Origin: Streptomyces sp. NBC_00286
GTDB lineage: Bacteria; Actinomycetota; Actinomycetes; Streptomycetales; Streptomycetaceae
Assembly (NCBI RefSeq): GCF_036173125.1
Contig: NZ_CP108054.1
Location: forward strand, 6,043,001 to 6,107,000
Reading direction: 5' to 3'
Length of the DNA: 64,000 nt
Made by a program: the position numbers and the translations under genes. The notes below the pieces were generated by a model. That model did no database searches. It worked only from the letters and a program-made list of their open reading frames with translations, and was not told the origin of the DNA. Of this stretch, positions 1 to 11,659 are shown piece after piece; position 1 is the stretch's first letter; the number at the start of each line of letters is the position of its first letter.

Positions 1-2076
1 GAGGCGATCATGGCGTTCGACGCCGGCGAGCTCTCGCTGCAGTCGCGCGTGGACATCCGCTTCCCGGTGGGCACCATCCCGCCGCGCGGCTGGACCCCGC
101 CGGCGCGCGAGGAGGGCGAGCCGGAGTGGCAGCAGGGTGACACCTTCCGCCTGAAGACGACCCTGGGCCGTGCGCTCTTCAACGAGCTGCTTCCCGAGGA
201 CTACCCCTTCGTCGACTACGAGGTCGGCAAGAAGCAGCTCTCCGAGATCGTCAACGACCTCGCCGAGCGCTACCCCAAGGTCATCGTGGCGGCGACGCTC
301 GACAACCTGAAGGCGGCCGGCTTCTACTGGGCGACCCGTTCCGGCGTCACCGTGGCCATCTCCGACATCGTCGTTCCCGAGGCGAAGAAGGAGCTCGTCA
401 AGGGGTACGAGGCGCAGGACGAGAAGGTCCAGAAGCAGTACGAGCGCGGTCTGATCACGAAGGACGAGCGCACGCAGGAGCTCATCGCGATCTGGACCAA
501 GGCGACCAACGAGGTTGCCGAGGCGATGAACGCGAACTTCCCGAAGACGAACCCCATCTTCATGATGGTTGACTCGGGTGCCCGAGGAAACATGATGCAG
601 ATGCGCCAGATCGCCGGTATGCGTGGTCTGGTGTCGAACGCCAAGAACGAGACCATCCCGCGGCCCATTAAGGCGTCGTTCCGTGAGGGTCTGTCCGTGC
701 TGGAGTACTTCATCTCCACGCACGGTGCCCGTAAGGGTCTGGCTGACACCGCCCTGCGTACCGCCGACTCGGGTTACCTCACCCGTCGTCTGGTCGACGT
801 CTCGCAGGACGTCATCATCCGCGAGGAGGACTGCGGCACCGACCGTGGCCTCAGGCTGCAGATCGCGGCCCGGGACGCCGCTGGCAACCTGCTCAAGGAC
901 GACAACGTCGAGACGTCCGTGTACGCGCGCTGCCTCGCCGAGGACATCGTCGTCGACGGCAAGGTGCTGGCCCCGGCCGGTACCGACCTGGGCGACGTGC
1001 TCATCGACGAGCTGGTCCGGCACGGTGTCGCGGAGGTCAAGACCCGCTCGGTCCTGACCTGCGAGTCCGCCGTCGGCACCTGCGCCATGTGCTACGGCCG
1101 TTCGCTGGCCACCGGCAAGCTGGTCGACATCGGTGAGGCGGTCGGCATCATCGCCGCCCAGTCCATCGGTGAGCCCGGCACCCAGCTGACGATGCGCACC
1201 TTCCACACCGGTGGTGTGGCCGGTGACGACATCACCCAGGGTCTGCCCCGTGTCGTCGAGCTCTTCGAGGCTCGTACGCCCAAGGGTGTCGCCCCGATCT
1301 CCGAGGCCTCCGGCCGCGTACGGATCGAGGAGACCGAGAAGACCAAGAAGCTCGTCGTGACCCCGGACGACGGCAGCGACGAGACGGCGTACCCGATCTC
1401 GAAGCGCGCCAAGCTCCAGGTGCGGGAGGGCGACCACGTCGAGGTGGGCCAGAAGCTCACCTACGGTGCCACCAACCCGCACGACGTGCTGCGCATCCTC
1501 GGTCAGCGGGCCGTTCAGGTCCACCTGGTCGGCGAGGTGCAGAAGGTCTACAACTCGCAGGGTGTGTCGATCCACGACAAGCACATCGAGATCATCATCC
1601 GGCAGATGCTGCGCCGGGTGACGATCATCGAGTCCGGCGACGCCGAGCTGCTGCCCGGTGAGCTTGTGGAGCGCTCGAAGTTCGAGACCGAGAACCGTCG
1701 TGTGGTCCAGGAAGGCGGCCACCCGGCCTCCGGCCGTCCGCAGCTGATGGGTATCACCAAGGCCTCGCTGGCGACGGAATCCTGGCTGTCGGCCGCCTCC
1801 TTCCAGGAGACGACCCGAGTCCTGACGGACGCGGCGATCAACGCCAAGTCCGACAGCCTCATCGGCCTCAAGGAGAACGTCATCATCGGTAAGCTCATCC
1901 CGGCCGGTACGGGCCTGTCCCGCTACCGCAACATCCGGGTCGAGCCGACCGAGGAGGCCAAGGCCGCGATGTACTCGGCCGTCGGCTACGACGACATCGA
2001 CTACTCGCCGTTCGGCACGGGCTCCGGCCAGGCCGTCCCGCTGGAGGACTACGACTACGGTCCGTACAACCAGTAA
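1..2076 (+). CDS. rpoC: RNA polymerase beta' subunit, C-terminal part (5'-truncated by window edge)
   Basis: The reading frame is open from the first base, so this is the last 691 residues of beta'. The bridge-helix segment [16 protein letters not shown] lies near residues 236-251. The second zinc-binding cysteine set is visible: one Cys in EEDCGT (codon at 832) and three in [12 protein letters not shown] (near residues 356-367). It is followed by the trigger-loop start [20 protein letters not shown]. The protein ends in a Tyr/Asp-rich actinobacterial tail. The gene would be the end of the rpoBC operon; a hairpin follows the stop codon. It is the catalytic core subunit acting with beta, alpha and omega. 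The identification is secure; only the 5' part is missing. Confidence 0.99.
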   Translation, partial: EAIMAFDAGELSLQSRVDIRFPVGTIPPRGWTPPAREEGEPEWQQGDTFRLKTTLGRALFNELLPEDYPFVDYEVGKKQLSEIVNDLAERYPKVIVAATLDNLKAAGFYWATRSGVTVAISDIVVPEAKKELVKGYEAQDEKVQKQYERGLITKDERTQELIAIWTKATNEVAEAMNANFPKTNPIFMMVDSGARGNMMQMRQIAGMRGLVSNAKNETIPRPIKASFREGLSVLEYFISTHGARKGLADTALRTADSGYLTRRLVDVSQDVIIREEDCGTDRGLRLQIAARDAAGNLLKDDNVETSVYARCLAEDIVVDGKVLAPAGTDLGDVLIDELVRHGVAEVKTRSVLTCESAVGTCAMCYGRSLATGKLVDIGEAVGIIAAQSIGEPGTQLTMRTFHTGGVAGDDITQGLPRVVELFEARTPKGVAPISEASGRVRIEETEKTKKLVVTPDDGSDETAYPISKRAKLQVREGDHVEVGQKLTYGATNPHDVLRILGQRAVQVHLVGEVQKVYNSQGVSIHDKHIEIIIRQMLRRVTIIESGDAELLPGELVERSKFETENRRVVQEGGHPASGRPQLMGITKASLATESWLSAASFQETTRVLTDAAINAKSDSLIGLKENVIIGKLIPAGTGLSRYRNIRVEPTEEAKAAMYSAVGYDDIDYSPFGTGSGQAVPLEDYDYGPYNQ

Positions 2077-2093
2077 GCGAGCAGCTTGAGTTG

Positions 2094-2132
2094 AAGGGCG
2101 GTCACTCCGTTTCGTACGGGGTGGCCGCCCTT
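2094..2132 (+). terminator. Stem-loop after rpoC
   Basis: AAGGGCGGTCAC (2094-2105) pairs with GTGGCCGCCCTT (2121-2132) with a single mismatch around a 15-nt loop. It starts 18 nt after the rpoC stop. There is no long T-run, as is usual for Streptomyces terminators. It probably ends the rpoBC transcript. Confidence 0.75.
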
Positions 2133-2180
2133 CGGCGTGCGCTTCGGAGTGCCCGCTTGTGTGCTTTTGCGGGACTGAAA

Positions 2181-2209
2181 TTGCGGGCCAGGGAACCGAT
2201 GCCGATATT
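2181..2209 (+). promoter_or_regulatory. Possible promoter for the DUF1707/DUF4190 gene
   Basis: TTGCGG (2181-2186) and GATATT (2204-2209) are separated by 17 bp and lie about 50 nt upstream of the probable GTG start at 2258. The match is moderate and was found by eye only. Confidence 0.3.
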
Positions 2210-2257
2210 GGCGCGTTAGAGGATGATGGAGGCATACAGCCCCCGGGGGAGGTGTCC

Positions 2258-2803
2258 GTGTCGTACCCATCACAGTGGCAGCCGTGGCAGGGCGGCAACA
2301 GCCCGCAGCCCTGGCAGGGCCAGAACAGTTCGTCGATGCTCGCCTCCCACGCCGATCGGGAGCGCGCAGTCGACGTGCTCAGAGCGGGCTTCGGTGAGGG
2401 GCGCCTGCAGCAGGACGAGCTCGAGAAGCGGATCGCGAGGGCCTACCAGGCCCGCACGGTCGGCGAACTGGCCCTGCTCGTCGCCGACCTCCCGCAGGGC
2501 CCCATGCCGGTGCCCCTGGCCGCCGCGCCGCCGGTTCCGAGGACGTTCCTGCCCGCTCAGCCGCCGCCCACGAACGGCAAGGCGGTCGGTTCCATGGTCT
2601 GCGGTGTGCTCACCACGATGACCTTCGGAATCACCGGCCTGCCCGCGGTGATCCTGGGCCACGCGGCACGCGCCGAGATACGCCGTACCAACGAGGGCGG
2701 CGAGGGCTTCGCGACGGCCGGGCTCATCCTCGGCTGGCTGTCCGTCGCGGGCTGGGCCTTCTTCCTGGTGATCATGGTCTTGGCGGCCGCTTCGGGCGCC
2801 TGA
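2258..2803 (+). CDS. DUF1707 + DUF4190 small membrane protein
   Basis: A 181-aa protein. After a Q/W-rich start, residues about 24-75 form a DUF1707 domain (ASHADRERAVDVLRAGF, then LQQDELEKRI and an ARTVGELALLVADLP end). Residues about 108-180 form a DUF4190 domain with two hydrophobic membrane helices (VCGVLTTMTFGITGLPAVIL and LILGWLSVAGWAFFLVIMVL). The GTG at 2258 is preferred because GGGGGAGG at 2245-2252 lies 5 nt upstream; GTG 2252 would overlap that site. The pairing is common in actinobacteria and its function is unknown; DUF1707 is often attached to membrane or cell-wall-associated proteins. It lies alone between the rpoC terminator and the rpsL promoter. Confidence 0.85.
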   Translation: MSYPSQWQPWQGGNSPQPWQGQNSSSMLASHADRERAVDVLRAGFGEGRLQQDELEKRIARAYQARTVGELALLVADLPQGPMPVPLAAAPPVPRTFLPAQPPPTNGKAVGSMVCGVLTTMTFGITGLPAVILGHAARAEIRRTNEGGEGFATAGLILGWLSVAGWAFFLVIMVLAAASGA

Positions 2804-2828
2804 CGGTCCGGATTTCGGTCGGTTGACG

Positions 2829-2843
2829 GCCCAGGTCCTGGGC
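2829..2843 (+). terminator. Short hairpin upstream of rpsL
   Basis: GCCCAGG and CCTGGGC form a 7-bp inverted repeat with a 1-nt centre, followed 10 nt later by a T-rich run. It lies 25 nt after the previous stop and just before the rpsL -35 element. It is a weak terminator candidate. Confidence 0.35.
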
Positions 2844-2857
2844 GGCGCCCATTTGTT

Positions 2858-2886
2858 TTGACCGCAGCGTATGAGGTAGGTACGCT
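2858..2886 (+). promoter_or_regulatory. rpsL (str operon) promoter
   Basis: TTGACC (2858-2863), a 17-bp spacer and TACGCT (2881-2886) form a good housekeeping sigma (HrdB-type) promoter. Transcription would start near 2893, giving a leader of about 187 nt before rpsL that contains the hairpin at 3006-3030. Confidence 0.7.
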
Positions 2887-3005
2887 CAGACCTTGTGCCT
2901 GGGGTGTGCCCTGGCTTCCGTGCGTGCCTTCAGACCGCAACGGGATCCGTCACCGGCCACCGTAATCTGCGCCCTTTCTGCCTTGCGGCGGGAGTCTGCA
3001 GCATT

Positions 3006-3030
3006 CGACACACCCGACCGCGTGGGTCGG
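3006..3030 (+). promoter_or_regulatory. Leader hairpin motif shared with the rpsJ leader
   Basis: CCGACC (3014-3019) and GGTCGG (3025-3030) form a stem with the loop GCGTG. This 25-nt stretch matches 13777-13801 in the rpsJ leader with one difference outside the stem. It ends 49 nt before rpsL. Its placement in two r-protein leaders suggests an RNA regulatory element; the ligand or partner is unknown. Confidence 0.55.
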
Positions 3031-3079
3031 CAACGTTCCAGGTTAGCTTCACCATCGGCACACAGAAACCGGAGAAGTA

Positions 3080-3451
3080 GTGCCTACGATCCAGCAGCTG
3101 GTCCGGAAGGGCCGGCAGGACAAGGTCGAGAAGAACAAGACGCCCGCACTCGAGGGTTCCCCTCAGCGTCGTGGCGTCTGCACGCGTGTGTTCACGACCA
3201 CCCCGAAGAAGCCGAACTCGGCCCTGCGTAAGGTCGCGCGTGTGCGTCTGACCAGCGGGATCGAGGTCACCGCTTACATTCCGGGTGAGGGACACAACCT
3301 GCAGGAGCACTCCATCGTGCTCGTGCGCGGCGGCCGTGTGAAGGACCTGCCGGGTGTTCGCTACAAGATCATCCGTGGCTCCCTCGACACCCAGGGTGTC
3401 AAGAACCGCAAGCAGGCCCGCTCTCGCTACGGCGCCAAGAAGGAGAAGTAA
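3080..3451 (+). CDS. rpsL: 30S ribosomal protein S12
   Basis: A 123-aa protein of normal actinobacterial length with a GTG start preceded by GGAGAAG at 3071-3077. It contains the decoding-centre loops [10 protein letters not shown] (Lys43, Lys44) and [13 protein letters not shown] (Lys88, Asp89). Lys43 and Lys88 are the residues commonly altered in streptomycin-resistant Streptomyces mutants, and both are wild type here. It is the first gene of rpsL-rpsG-fusA-tuf; rpsG starts 2 nt after its stop. It takes part in tRNA selection on the small subunit. Confidence 0.99.
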   Translation: MPTIQQLVRKGRQDKVEKNKTPALEGSPQRRGVCTRVFTTTPKKPNSALRKVARVRLTSGIEVTAYIPGEGHNLQEHSIVLVRGGRVKDLPGVRYKIIRGSLDTQGVKNRKQARSRYGAKKEK

Positions 3452-3453
3452 GA

Positions 3454-3924
3454 ATGCCTCGTAAGGGCCCCGCCCCGAAGCGCCCGGTCATCATCGACCC
3501 GGTCTACGGTTCTCCTCTGGTGACCTCCCTCATCAACAAGGTGCTGCTTAACGGCAAGCGCTCCACCGCCGAGCGCATCGTGTACGGCGCCATGGAGGGT
3601 CTGCGTGAGAAGACGGGCAACGACCCGATCATCACGCTGAAGCGCGCGCTGGAGAACATCAAGCCGACCCTCGAGGTCAAGTCCCGCCGTGTCGGTGGCG
3701 CCACCTACCAGGTTCCGATCGAGGTCAAGCCCGGTCGTGCCAACACCCTGGCGCTGCGCTGGCTCGTCGGTTACTCCCGCGCCCGTCGCGAGAAGACCAT
3801 GACCGAGCGTCTGCTCAACGAACTTCTGGACGCCTCGAACGGCCTCGGCGCGGCCGTGAAGAAGCGCGAGGACACCCACAAGATGGCCGAGTCCAACAAG
3901 GCCTTCGCGCACTACCGCTGGTAG
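3454..3924 (+). CDS. rpsG: 30S ribosomal protein S7
   Basis: A 156-aa protein beginning [20 protein letters not shown]. It carries the rRNA-binding core [11 protein letters not shown] and the C-terminal AFAHYRW. It nucleates assembly of the 30S head and contacts E-site tRNA. It lies 2 nt after rpsL and 39 nt before fusA. In enterobacteria S7 feeds back on str-operon translation; nothing here tests that. Confidence 0.99.
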   Translation: MPRKGPAPKRPVIIDPVYGSPLVTSLINKVLLNGKRSTAERIVYGAMEGLREKTGNDPIITLKRALENIKPTLEVKSRRVGGATYQVPIEVKPGRANTLALRWLVGYSRARREKTMTERLLNELLDASNGLGAAVKKREDTHKMAESNKAFAHYRW

Positions 3925-3963
3925 TCGCTACCCACATCGAGACCGAGAGAAGACCGAAGCCTT

Positions 3964-6090
3964 ATGGCTACCACTTCACTTGACCTGGCCAGGGTCCGGA
4001 ACATCGGGATCATGGCCCACATCGACGCGGGCAAGACGACCACCACCGAGCGGATCCTGTTCTACACCGGCGTCTCCTACAAGATCGGTGAGGTCCACGA
4101 CGGCGCTGCCACCATGGACTGGATGGAGCAGGAGCAGGAGCGTGGCATCACGATCACCTCCGCCGCCACCACCTGTCACTGGCCGCTGGACAACGACGAC
4201 TACACCATCAACATCATCGACACCCCGGGTCACGTCGACTTCACCGTCGAGGTGGAGCGCTCGCTGCGCGTGCTCGACGGTGCCGTGACGGTGTTCGACG
4301 GTGTCGCCGGTGTCGAGCCGCAGTCCGAGACGGTGTGGCGTCAGGCCGACCGTTACGGCGTGCCTCGCATCTGCTTCGTCAACAAGCTGGACCGTACCGG
4401 CGCCGAGTTCCACCGCTGCGTGGACATGATCTCGGACCGCCTGGGCGCCCAGCCGATCGTCATGCAGCTGCCGATCGGTGCCGAGGCCGACTTCAAGGGC
4501 GTAGTGGACCTGGTCCGCATGAAGGCGCTCGTGTGGTCCGCCGAGGCGGCGAAGGGCGAGATGTACGACACCGTCGACATCCCGGCCACGCACGCCGAGG
4601 CCGCCGAGGAGTGGCGCGGCAAGCTGCTCGAGGCCGTCGCGGAGAACGACGAAGAGATCATGGAGCTGTACCTGGAGGGCGTTGAGCCCACCGAGGAGCA
4701 GCTGTACGCCGCGATCCGTCGCATCACCATCGCGTCCGGCAAGTCCAACGACACCACGGTCACCCCGGTGTTCTGTGGCACCGCGTTCAAGAACAAGGGC
4801 GTCCAGCCCCTGCTCGACGCGGTCGTGCGCTACCTGCCGACTCCGCTCGACGTCGAGGCCATCGAGGGCCACGACGTCAAGGACCCGGAGCTGGTCGTCA
4901 AGCGCAAGCCGTCCGAGGACGAGCCGCTGTCTGCCCTTGCCTTCAAGATCATGAGCGACCCGCACCTGGGCAAGCTCACCTTCGTCCGGGTTTACTCGGG
5001 CCGCCTGGAGACCGGCACCGCGGTGCTGAACCCGGTCAAGGGCAAGAAGGAGCGCATCGGCAAGATCTACCGTATGCACGCGAACAAGCGTGAGGAGATC
5101 GCGGCGGTGGGCGCCGGCGACATCGTCGCCGTGATGGGCCTGAAGCAGACCACGACCGGTGAGACGCTGTGCGACGACAAGCAGCCGGTGATCCTGGAGT
5201 CCATGGACTTCCCGGCGCCGGTCATCCAGGTCGCCATCGAGCCCAAGTCCAAGGGTGACCAGGAGAAGCTGGGTGTCGCCATCCAGCGTCTCGCGGAGGA
5301 GGACCCCTCCTTCCAGGTCCACTCGGACGAGGAGACCGGCCAGACCATCATCGGCGGCATGGGCGAGCTGCACCTCGAGGTGCTGGTCGACCGCATGAAG
5401 CGCGAGTTCAAGGTCGAGGCCAACGTCGGCAAGCCGCAGGTGGCCTACCGCGAGACGATCCGCAAGGCCGTCGAGCGTGTCGACTACACGCACAAGAAGC
5501 AGACTGGTGGTACTGGCCAGTTCGCCAAGGTGCAGATCGCGATCGAGCCGATCGAGGGCGGCGACGCCTCGTACGAGTTCGTGAACAAGGTGACCGGTGG
5601 TCGCATCCCGAAGGAGTACATCCCTTCGGTCGACGCCGGCTGCCAGGAGGCCATGCAGTTCGGCATCCTCGCCGGTTACGAGATGACGGGCGTTCGCGTC
5701 ACGCTCATCGACGGCGCCTACCACGAGGTCGACTCCTCCGAGCTCGCGTTCAAGATCGCCGGTTCGCAGGCCTTCAAGGAGGCCGCGCGCAAGGCCAGCC
5801 CCGTGCTGCTCGAGCCGATGATGGCCGTAGAGGTCACCACGCCCGAGGACTACATGGGCGAGGTCATCGGTGACATCAACTCCCGACGTGGTCAGATCGA
5901 GGCCATGGAGGAGCGTGCCGGTGCCCGCGTTGTGAAGGGCCTGGTTCCGCTGTCGGAGATGTTCGGCTACGTCGGCGACCTCCGCAGCAAGACATCGGGT
6001 CGCGCGAGCTACTCGATGCAGTTCGACTCCTACGCCGAGGTTCCCCGGAACGTCGCCGAGGAGATCATCGCGAAGGCCAAGGGCGAGTAA
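3964..6090 (+). CDS. fusA: Translation elongation factor G
   Basis: A 708-aa ribosomal translocase GTPase of full length. The GTPase motifs are in order: [15 protein letters not shown] (P-loop), RGITI (switch I), DTPGHVDF (switch II) and NKLDRTG (G4). Domain IV includes [19 protein letters not shown]. The start ATG lies 39 nt after rpsG. It drives tRNA/mRNA translocation after peptide transfer. The long open frame on the opposite strand is a composition artefact. Confidence 0.99.
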   Translation: MATTSLDLARVRNIGIMAHIDAGKTTTTERILFYTGVSYKIGEVHDGAATMDWMEQEQERGITITSAATTCHWPLDNDDYTINIIDTPGHVDFTVEVERSLRVLDGAVTVFDGVAGVEPQSETVWRQADRYGVPRICFVNKLDRTGAEFHRCVDMISDRLGAQPIVMQLPIGAEADFKGVVDLVRMKALVWSAEAAKGEMYDTVDIPATHAEAAEEWRGKLLEAVAENDEEIMELYLEGVEPTEEQLYAAIRRITIASGKSNDTTVTPVFCGTAFKNKGVQPLLDAVVRYLPTPLDVEAIEGHDVKDPELVVKRKPSEDEPLSALAFKIMSDPHLGKLTFVRVYSGRLETGTAVLNPVKGKKERIGKIYRMHANKREEIAAVGAGDIVAVMGLKQTTTGETLCDDKQPVILESMDFPAPVIQVAIEPKSKGDQEKLGVAIQRLAEEDPSFQVHSDEETGQTIIGGMGELHLEVLVDRMKREFKVEANVGKPQVAYRETIRKAVERVDYTHKKQTGGTGQFAKVQIAIEPIEGGDASYEFVNKVTGGRIPKEYIPSVDAGCQEAMQFGILAGYEMTGVRVTLIDGAYHEVDSSELAFKIAGSQAFKEAARKASPVLLEPMMAVEVTTPEDYMGEVIGDINSRRGQIEAMEERAGARVVKGLVPLSEMFGYVGDLRSKTSGRASYSMQFDSYAEVPRNVAEEIIAKAKGE

Positions 6091-6132
6091 CTCACCCGAG
6101 TTCACGCTTTAGGCTTGACTCCGGAGCTTGCT

Positions 6133-6167
6133 GGGGCATTCCGTCACCATCGTGGCTGGAGTGCCCC
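6133..6167 (+). promoter_or_regulatory. Stem-loop in the fusA-tuf spacer
   Basis: GGGGCATTCC (6133-6142) pairs with GGAGTGCCCC (6158-6167) through a 10-bp stem with one G-U. It sits in the middle of the 153-nt spacer before tuf. From memory, Streptomyces tuf can have its own promoter in this interval; TTGACT at 6115-6120 could be a -35, but I see no convincing -10. It may attenuate or stabilise the processed tuf mRNA. Confidence 0.45.
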
Positions 6168-6243
6168 GGGCCCCGGCTTTCCAGCAAAGATCACCTGGCG
6201 CCGATGAGTAAGGCGTACAGAACCACTCCACAGGAGGACCCCA

Positions 6244-7437
<1,194 letters not shown>

Positions 7438-7477
7438 GCTTGTTGACTTGACCTGGTAGCTCCGCTGCGAGCTCCAC

Positions 7478-7514
7478 AAAGGGCCCGTACGACTTTGGTC
7501 GTACGGGCCCTTTT
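7478..7514 (+). terminator. Intrinsic terminator after tuf
   Basis: GGGCCCGTACGAC (7481-7493) and GTCGTACGGGCCC (7498-7510) form a perfect 13-bp stem with the tetraloop TTTG, followed by TTTT. It ends the str operon and would also work on the opposite strand, closing the tsnR transcript. Confidence 0.93.
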
Positions 7515-7564
7515 GCTGTTTGCGGGTCTTCGGCTTGCCGGTGCTTGGCTTACCGGTACTTCGC

Positions 7565-8386
<822 letters not shown>

Positions 8387-8523
8387 ACAGCGCTGTGTAA
8401 CGGCGAATATCGACGAAATGTGCGTGCGCGGTTCACGCCGTGTGCTGTTCACGCTGTGCGGCGTTGCTTCAGGGGAGCACTCGGCCCAGACCGTCTTGCG
8501 CGGGGGCGGGCCCTGCGTGACGC

Positions 8524-8700
8524 CCAGAGCGCGAGCCGGAAGTCGCGGCCGGGGATGCGGCCGTGCGTCGCGGCGTTGGCCGCCAGTTCGGCCACGATGT
8601 GGCCGGCTGCTTCCAACGCGAGCTCCCGGGAACGGAGTTGCTCGGTGGCGAGCAGTCCGGCCAGGCGGGCGCCGCGCCGGGTGGATCCGAGAGCTGACGC
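8524..8700 (-). pseudogene. Remnant of an anti-sigma-type HATPase gene
   Basis: The minus strand encodes STRRGARLAGLLATEQLR followed by HIVAELAANAATHGRIPGRD. This matches the N-terminal helix and N-box (E-L-x-x-N-A-x-x-H) of Streptomyces SpoIIAB/RsbW-like ATP-binding regulators. The ATP-lid and later motifs are absent: after FRLALW the frame runs into unrelated Arg/Pro-rich sequence. The upstream part abuts the end of the next gene at 8705 with no plausible start. I read it as a decayed gene in a variable interval. Confidence 0.55.
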
Positions 8701-8704
8701 CCGA

Positions 8705-11653
8705 TCAGTACAGCGTCGGGATCTCGCCGCCCTCAACTCTCCTCAGCGTGACCCCGATTAGGCCGCGCAGTCGGCGTTCCGCGATAGCCGCGAGGTGGGC
8801 CGGAGCCGGTGGGTTGAGGCCCAGGCCGATGGCGTAGCGGAGTGGGTCCGTGGTGAAGGGGCGGGGCCAGGCGTGGGTGGCCGGGGTCGCCTCCGACAGG
8901 TCGGTCAGCAGGGCTCGCATCCTTCCCCGTACCCGGCCCGCGTCAGCGCCGGGGCCCAACTCCACGACCGCCCAGGCCGCGTGGCGGCGGTGCAGTGGGG
9001 GAGGAGACAGCAACTCGGGCCAGGGGAACGGGTCCGGGGTCGAGTCCAGCAACTCCCAGGCACGGAACGGTTCTTGGGTGATGAGGTCTCGCATGCCCGG
9101 CGTGACCTGGTCTGTGCAGGGGCGGACCGGGTCGGACGGTGTCGTGATCGTGAGGGGGAGGGACTGGCGAGACGGTTCGCCCCGGTCACCTGGTTCGCCG
9201 ACCGGGACCCGCCAGTCCCAGGCCGCCCACGTCGCGAAGAAGTGCCGTAGGAGATCGGCCGGGGGCAGCTCGCCGGCCTCCCGCACCGTACGGGCCGCCA
9301 GGACGGACCAGGCCAGGCCCGGCAGCCCGCCGAACGGTGCCGAATCCAGGCCGCGTGCCTTCGCCCACGCCTTGACCTGCCTGGCCAGCCGGGCGAAGGC
9401 CGGTCCGTGGTTGTCGACAGAAGCGAGGAGCGCGTCGGCGTCGCTCACCGCGCTGAGCGCGATCGCCGCCGCCTCGCCCAACTCGGCCCGGTGGGCCACC
9501 GCCTCGGTGGGGTCCATCGAACCGGTCGCCACGACGACCACGTCCACGTCCAGCCCGTCCAGCCACAACCGCAGGCCGGGTACGCGCGCCCCGACCACCT
9601 CCCGCATGTCGCTCGCCTCGGGCAAGGCTTCGGTCAACTTCGCCTGTACGGCGGCGAGTTCAACCGTGCCGGGTAGTGCCGCCACCAGGTCCAGGTCCGC
9701 TCCCGGCAGCGCGCAGCCCATGCGCCGGGAGCCGACGACGTGGACGACGCCGTCGGGGAGGGCCTGCGCGATGCGATGGGTGATGCGGTCTGCCACAGCG
9801 GCGTCGGCCACGGCGGTGTCTGCCGCACCGGCGTCGGCCACGGCGGTGTCTGCCGCACCGGCGTCGGCTACGTCCATGTCGGCGGCCTCGTACCCGTCCC
9901 CGAACCCATAGTCCACGCCCGTATCGCCGGCGTCGTACCCGTAGTGCTCGGCAGCCTCATACCCGTGGTGCGGGGCCTCCTCCGCCCACCGCACCTCTCC
10001 CGTGCCCAACGTCACCGTCCCCCGCAACCGCATCGGCTCGTCCCCGCGCCGCGACAGCAGCGCCAACTCGCCGATCCGTACCGGCATGAGGGTGAGCCGG
10101 GCCTCGCAGGCGGCGGCCAGGGTGTTCGGGTCGGTGGTGCGGCCCAGGCTCAGGTGCGGGGTGAAGGCCGCGTGGCGGCCTCGGCAGTGGGGGAAATGGC
10201 GTACGAGGGTGCGGTGTAGCTCGGCCCACGGCTCCTCGTCGGCCGCCGCCGGGTCCAGCCACACCGTCGCGTAATCCCGGTGGCCGAACCAGTGCACGCC
10301 CTCCAGCCGGGCGTCGAAAGGAGCCGTCCTGGCCGCCGCGAGCACGGATGCCGCCTGCTCAAAGGCGTGTTCCGGTACGAAGCCGAAGAGAACGTTGACG
10401 TGTGGGGGCCAGCGGTGGATCTGCGGGTCGTGGTTCCGGCGGATGTCCTGGAGGGGCGGCCACAGCTCCTGGGGCGGGATCCACGCCAGGGCCGTACGGG
10501 GCGTCGGGCGCGCGTCGAGAACGTCGTACGCCCCTGTCTCGGCCGAGTCCGCCGAGTGCGCCGCCAACTCGACCCGTACTCCGTAGTGATCGGAGATGTG
10601 GAGGCCGTCAGCCGTGGGAGTGTCGCCGTACAGCTCGGCTCGCCGTACGCGCAGGCCCTCCGAGCGCAGCAGCACCCGGTCCAGCCGGGAGGCCCGGCCG
10701 GTGAGGGAGGAGACCGCGGCCAACGGGTTGGCGCCGGGGTCGAACGTCGGCGTCCGGTCATCGGCGCCGTGCGTCTGGCTCCACGCGTCCCGCATACCGA
10801 GGGTCACTTGCGGTGTGTCCCCGCCGTCGTTGAAGTCGCCCATGAGGACGAGGTCGTCTTCCAGGGGCGCCAACCCCTCGGCGATACGGGCGAGTTCGGC
10901 TTCGCGTCGACCGGCGCCGTTCTCGGAGTGGTCGCTGCTGAGGTGGGTCGCGGCGACGACGAGGGGCCGTACTCCCGTCTCCACGACCACCGCGGTCACC
11001 GCCTTGTGCGGCCCCAGCTCGTGGAACGCGGCCTCGCGGACCGGCATCCGGCTCAGCAGCAGCAGACCGTACTCGTCCACGTCCCGCGCCCGAGGGTCCA
11101 TGGCCAGCGTCCAGTCCGCCCGTACCCACGGCTCCCGGAGCAGCATGCCCAGCAGCTCCGCCTCGACCTCCTGCAGCGCGATCACGTCCACGTCGGCATC
11201 CCGCAGGGCCCGCAGGAGCAGAGGCCTGCGCCGGGCGCTGTCGATGCGGTCGGCGTCGTACCGGTCCCAGAGGGTGTTCCACGTCAGGACCCGCACAGCG
11301 CCGGGGCCGGGCTCGGTCCCGTGGGGCGGGCGCGCGGGCCGCCAGTCGTCGCCGTCCCAGGCGTACGGCGTACGGGCCGTGAAGAACGGCGCCCGAAGCC
11401 GCCGCGCCTCCCGCACCCGCCCGGCCTCCGTCGCGTCGATCCGGTCCACGCCCGTGGTCCGGTCCCACACCACCTCGCCGTCGGCCTCGAAGAACAGCAC
11501 CCTGTGCCACGGGATCTCGCCGCCCGGTACGAAGGCGGGCAGCGGAACGCGCTTGGGATCGGCGCCGCGCTGCATGACTCCCAGCACGAAGCGGGCCGGG
11601 TCGAAGCGCGCGTCCCAGCGCACCCGGTGGTAGATCTCCTCGCTCGTACGCAC
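8705..11653 (-). CDS. Multidomain RNA-repair protein: MJ1316 domain, EEP phosphatase, 2H phosphoesterase, poly(A)-polymerase-like nucleotidyltransferase
   Basis: A 982-aa protein. Residues 1-70 form an MJ1316/DUF504 RNA-end recognition domain ([14 protein letters not shown], then IPWHRVLFF and VVWDR). Residues about 119-365 form an endonuclease/exonuclease/phosphatase fold with Asn126 (TWNTLW), Glu162 (QEVE), MGDFND near 271-276 and SDHYGV (His356). Residues about 390-560 form a 2H phosphoesterase with HVN (His418) and HLS (His500). A low-complexity linker (about 563-622) contains the repeat [10 protein letters not shown]. Residues about 630-980 form a class-I-like nucleotidyltransferase with GS (641-642) and DLD (653-655), a further LDVDV at 701-705, and a poly(A)-polymerase-like RNA-binding tail. 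It starts 6 nt after the ligase-kinase gene. I infer end-healing of broken or cyclic-phosphate RNA and nucleotide re-addition. Domain calls are by motif only. Confidence 0.88.
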   Translation of the reverse strand: MRTSEEIYHRVRWDARFDPARFVLGVMQRGADPKRVPLPAFVPGGEIPWHRVLFFEADGEVVWDRTTGVDRIDATEAGRVREARRLRAPFFTARTPYAWDGDDWRPARPPHGTEPGPGAVRVLTWNTLWDRYDADRIDSARRRPLLLRALRDADVDVIALQEVEAELLGMLLREPWVRADWTLAMDPRARDVDEYGLLLLSRMPVREAAFHELGPHKAVTAVVVETGVRPLVVAATHLSSDHSENGAGRREAELARIAEGLAPLEDDLVLMGDFNDGGDTPQVTLGMRDAWSQTHGADDRTPTFDPGANPLAAVSSLTGRASRLDRVLLRSEGLRVRRAELYGDTPTADGLHISDHYGVRVELAAHSADSAETGAYDVLDARPTPRTALAWIPPQELWPPLQDIRRNHDPQIHRWPPHVNVLFGFVPEHAFEQAASVLAAARTAPFDARLEGVHWFGHRDYATVWLDPAAADEEPWAELHRTLVRHFPHCRGRHAAFTPHLSLGRTTDPNTLAAACEARLTLMPVRIGELALLSRRGDEPMRLRGTVTLGTGEVRWAEEAPHHGYEAAEHYGYDAGDTGVDYGFGDGYEAADMDVADAGAADTAVADAGAADTAVADAAVADRITHRIAQALPDGVVHVVGSRRMGCALPGADLDLVAALPGTVELAAVQAKLTEALPEASDMREVVGARVPGLRLWLDGLDVDVVVVATGSMDPTEAVAHRAELGEAAAIALSAVSDADALLASVDNHGPAFARLARQVKAWAKARGLDSAPFGGLPGLAWSVLAARTVREAGELPPADLLRHFFATWAAWDWRVPVGEPGDRGEPSRQSLPLTITTPSDPVRPCTDQVTPGMRDLITQEPFRAWELLDSTPDPFPWPELLSPPPLHRRHAAWAVVELGPGADAGRVRGRMRALLTDLSEATPATHAWPRPFTTDPLRYAIGLGLNPPAPAHLAAIAERRLRGLIGVTLRRVEGGEIPTLY

Positions 11654-11659
11654 CGTTCC

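Noticed and set aside
3080-3451. Streptomycin-resistance allele of S12
   Set aside because: Lys43 and Lys88 are both present, the wild-type state.
3976-6105. 709-codon open frame antisense to fusA, and a 507-codon frame antisense to tuf (6109-7632)
   Set aside because: Leu/Val/Asp/Arg-biased translations with no domains; they mirror the codon periodicity of the EF-G and EF-Tu genes on the other strand.
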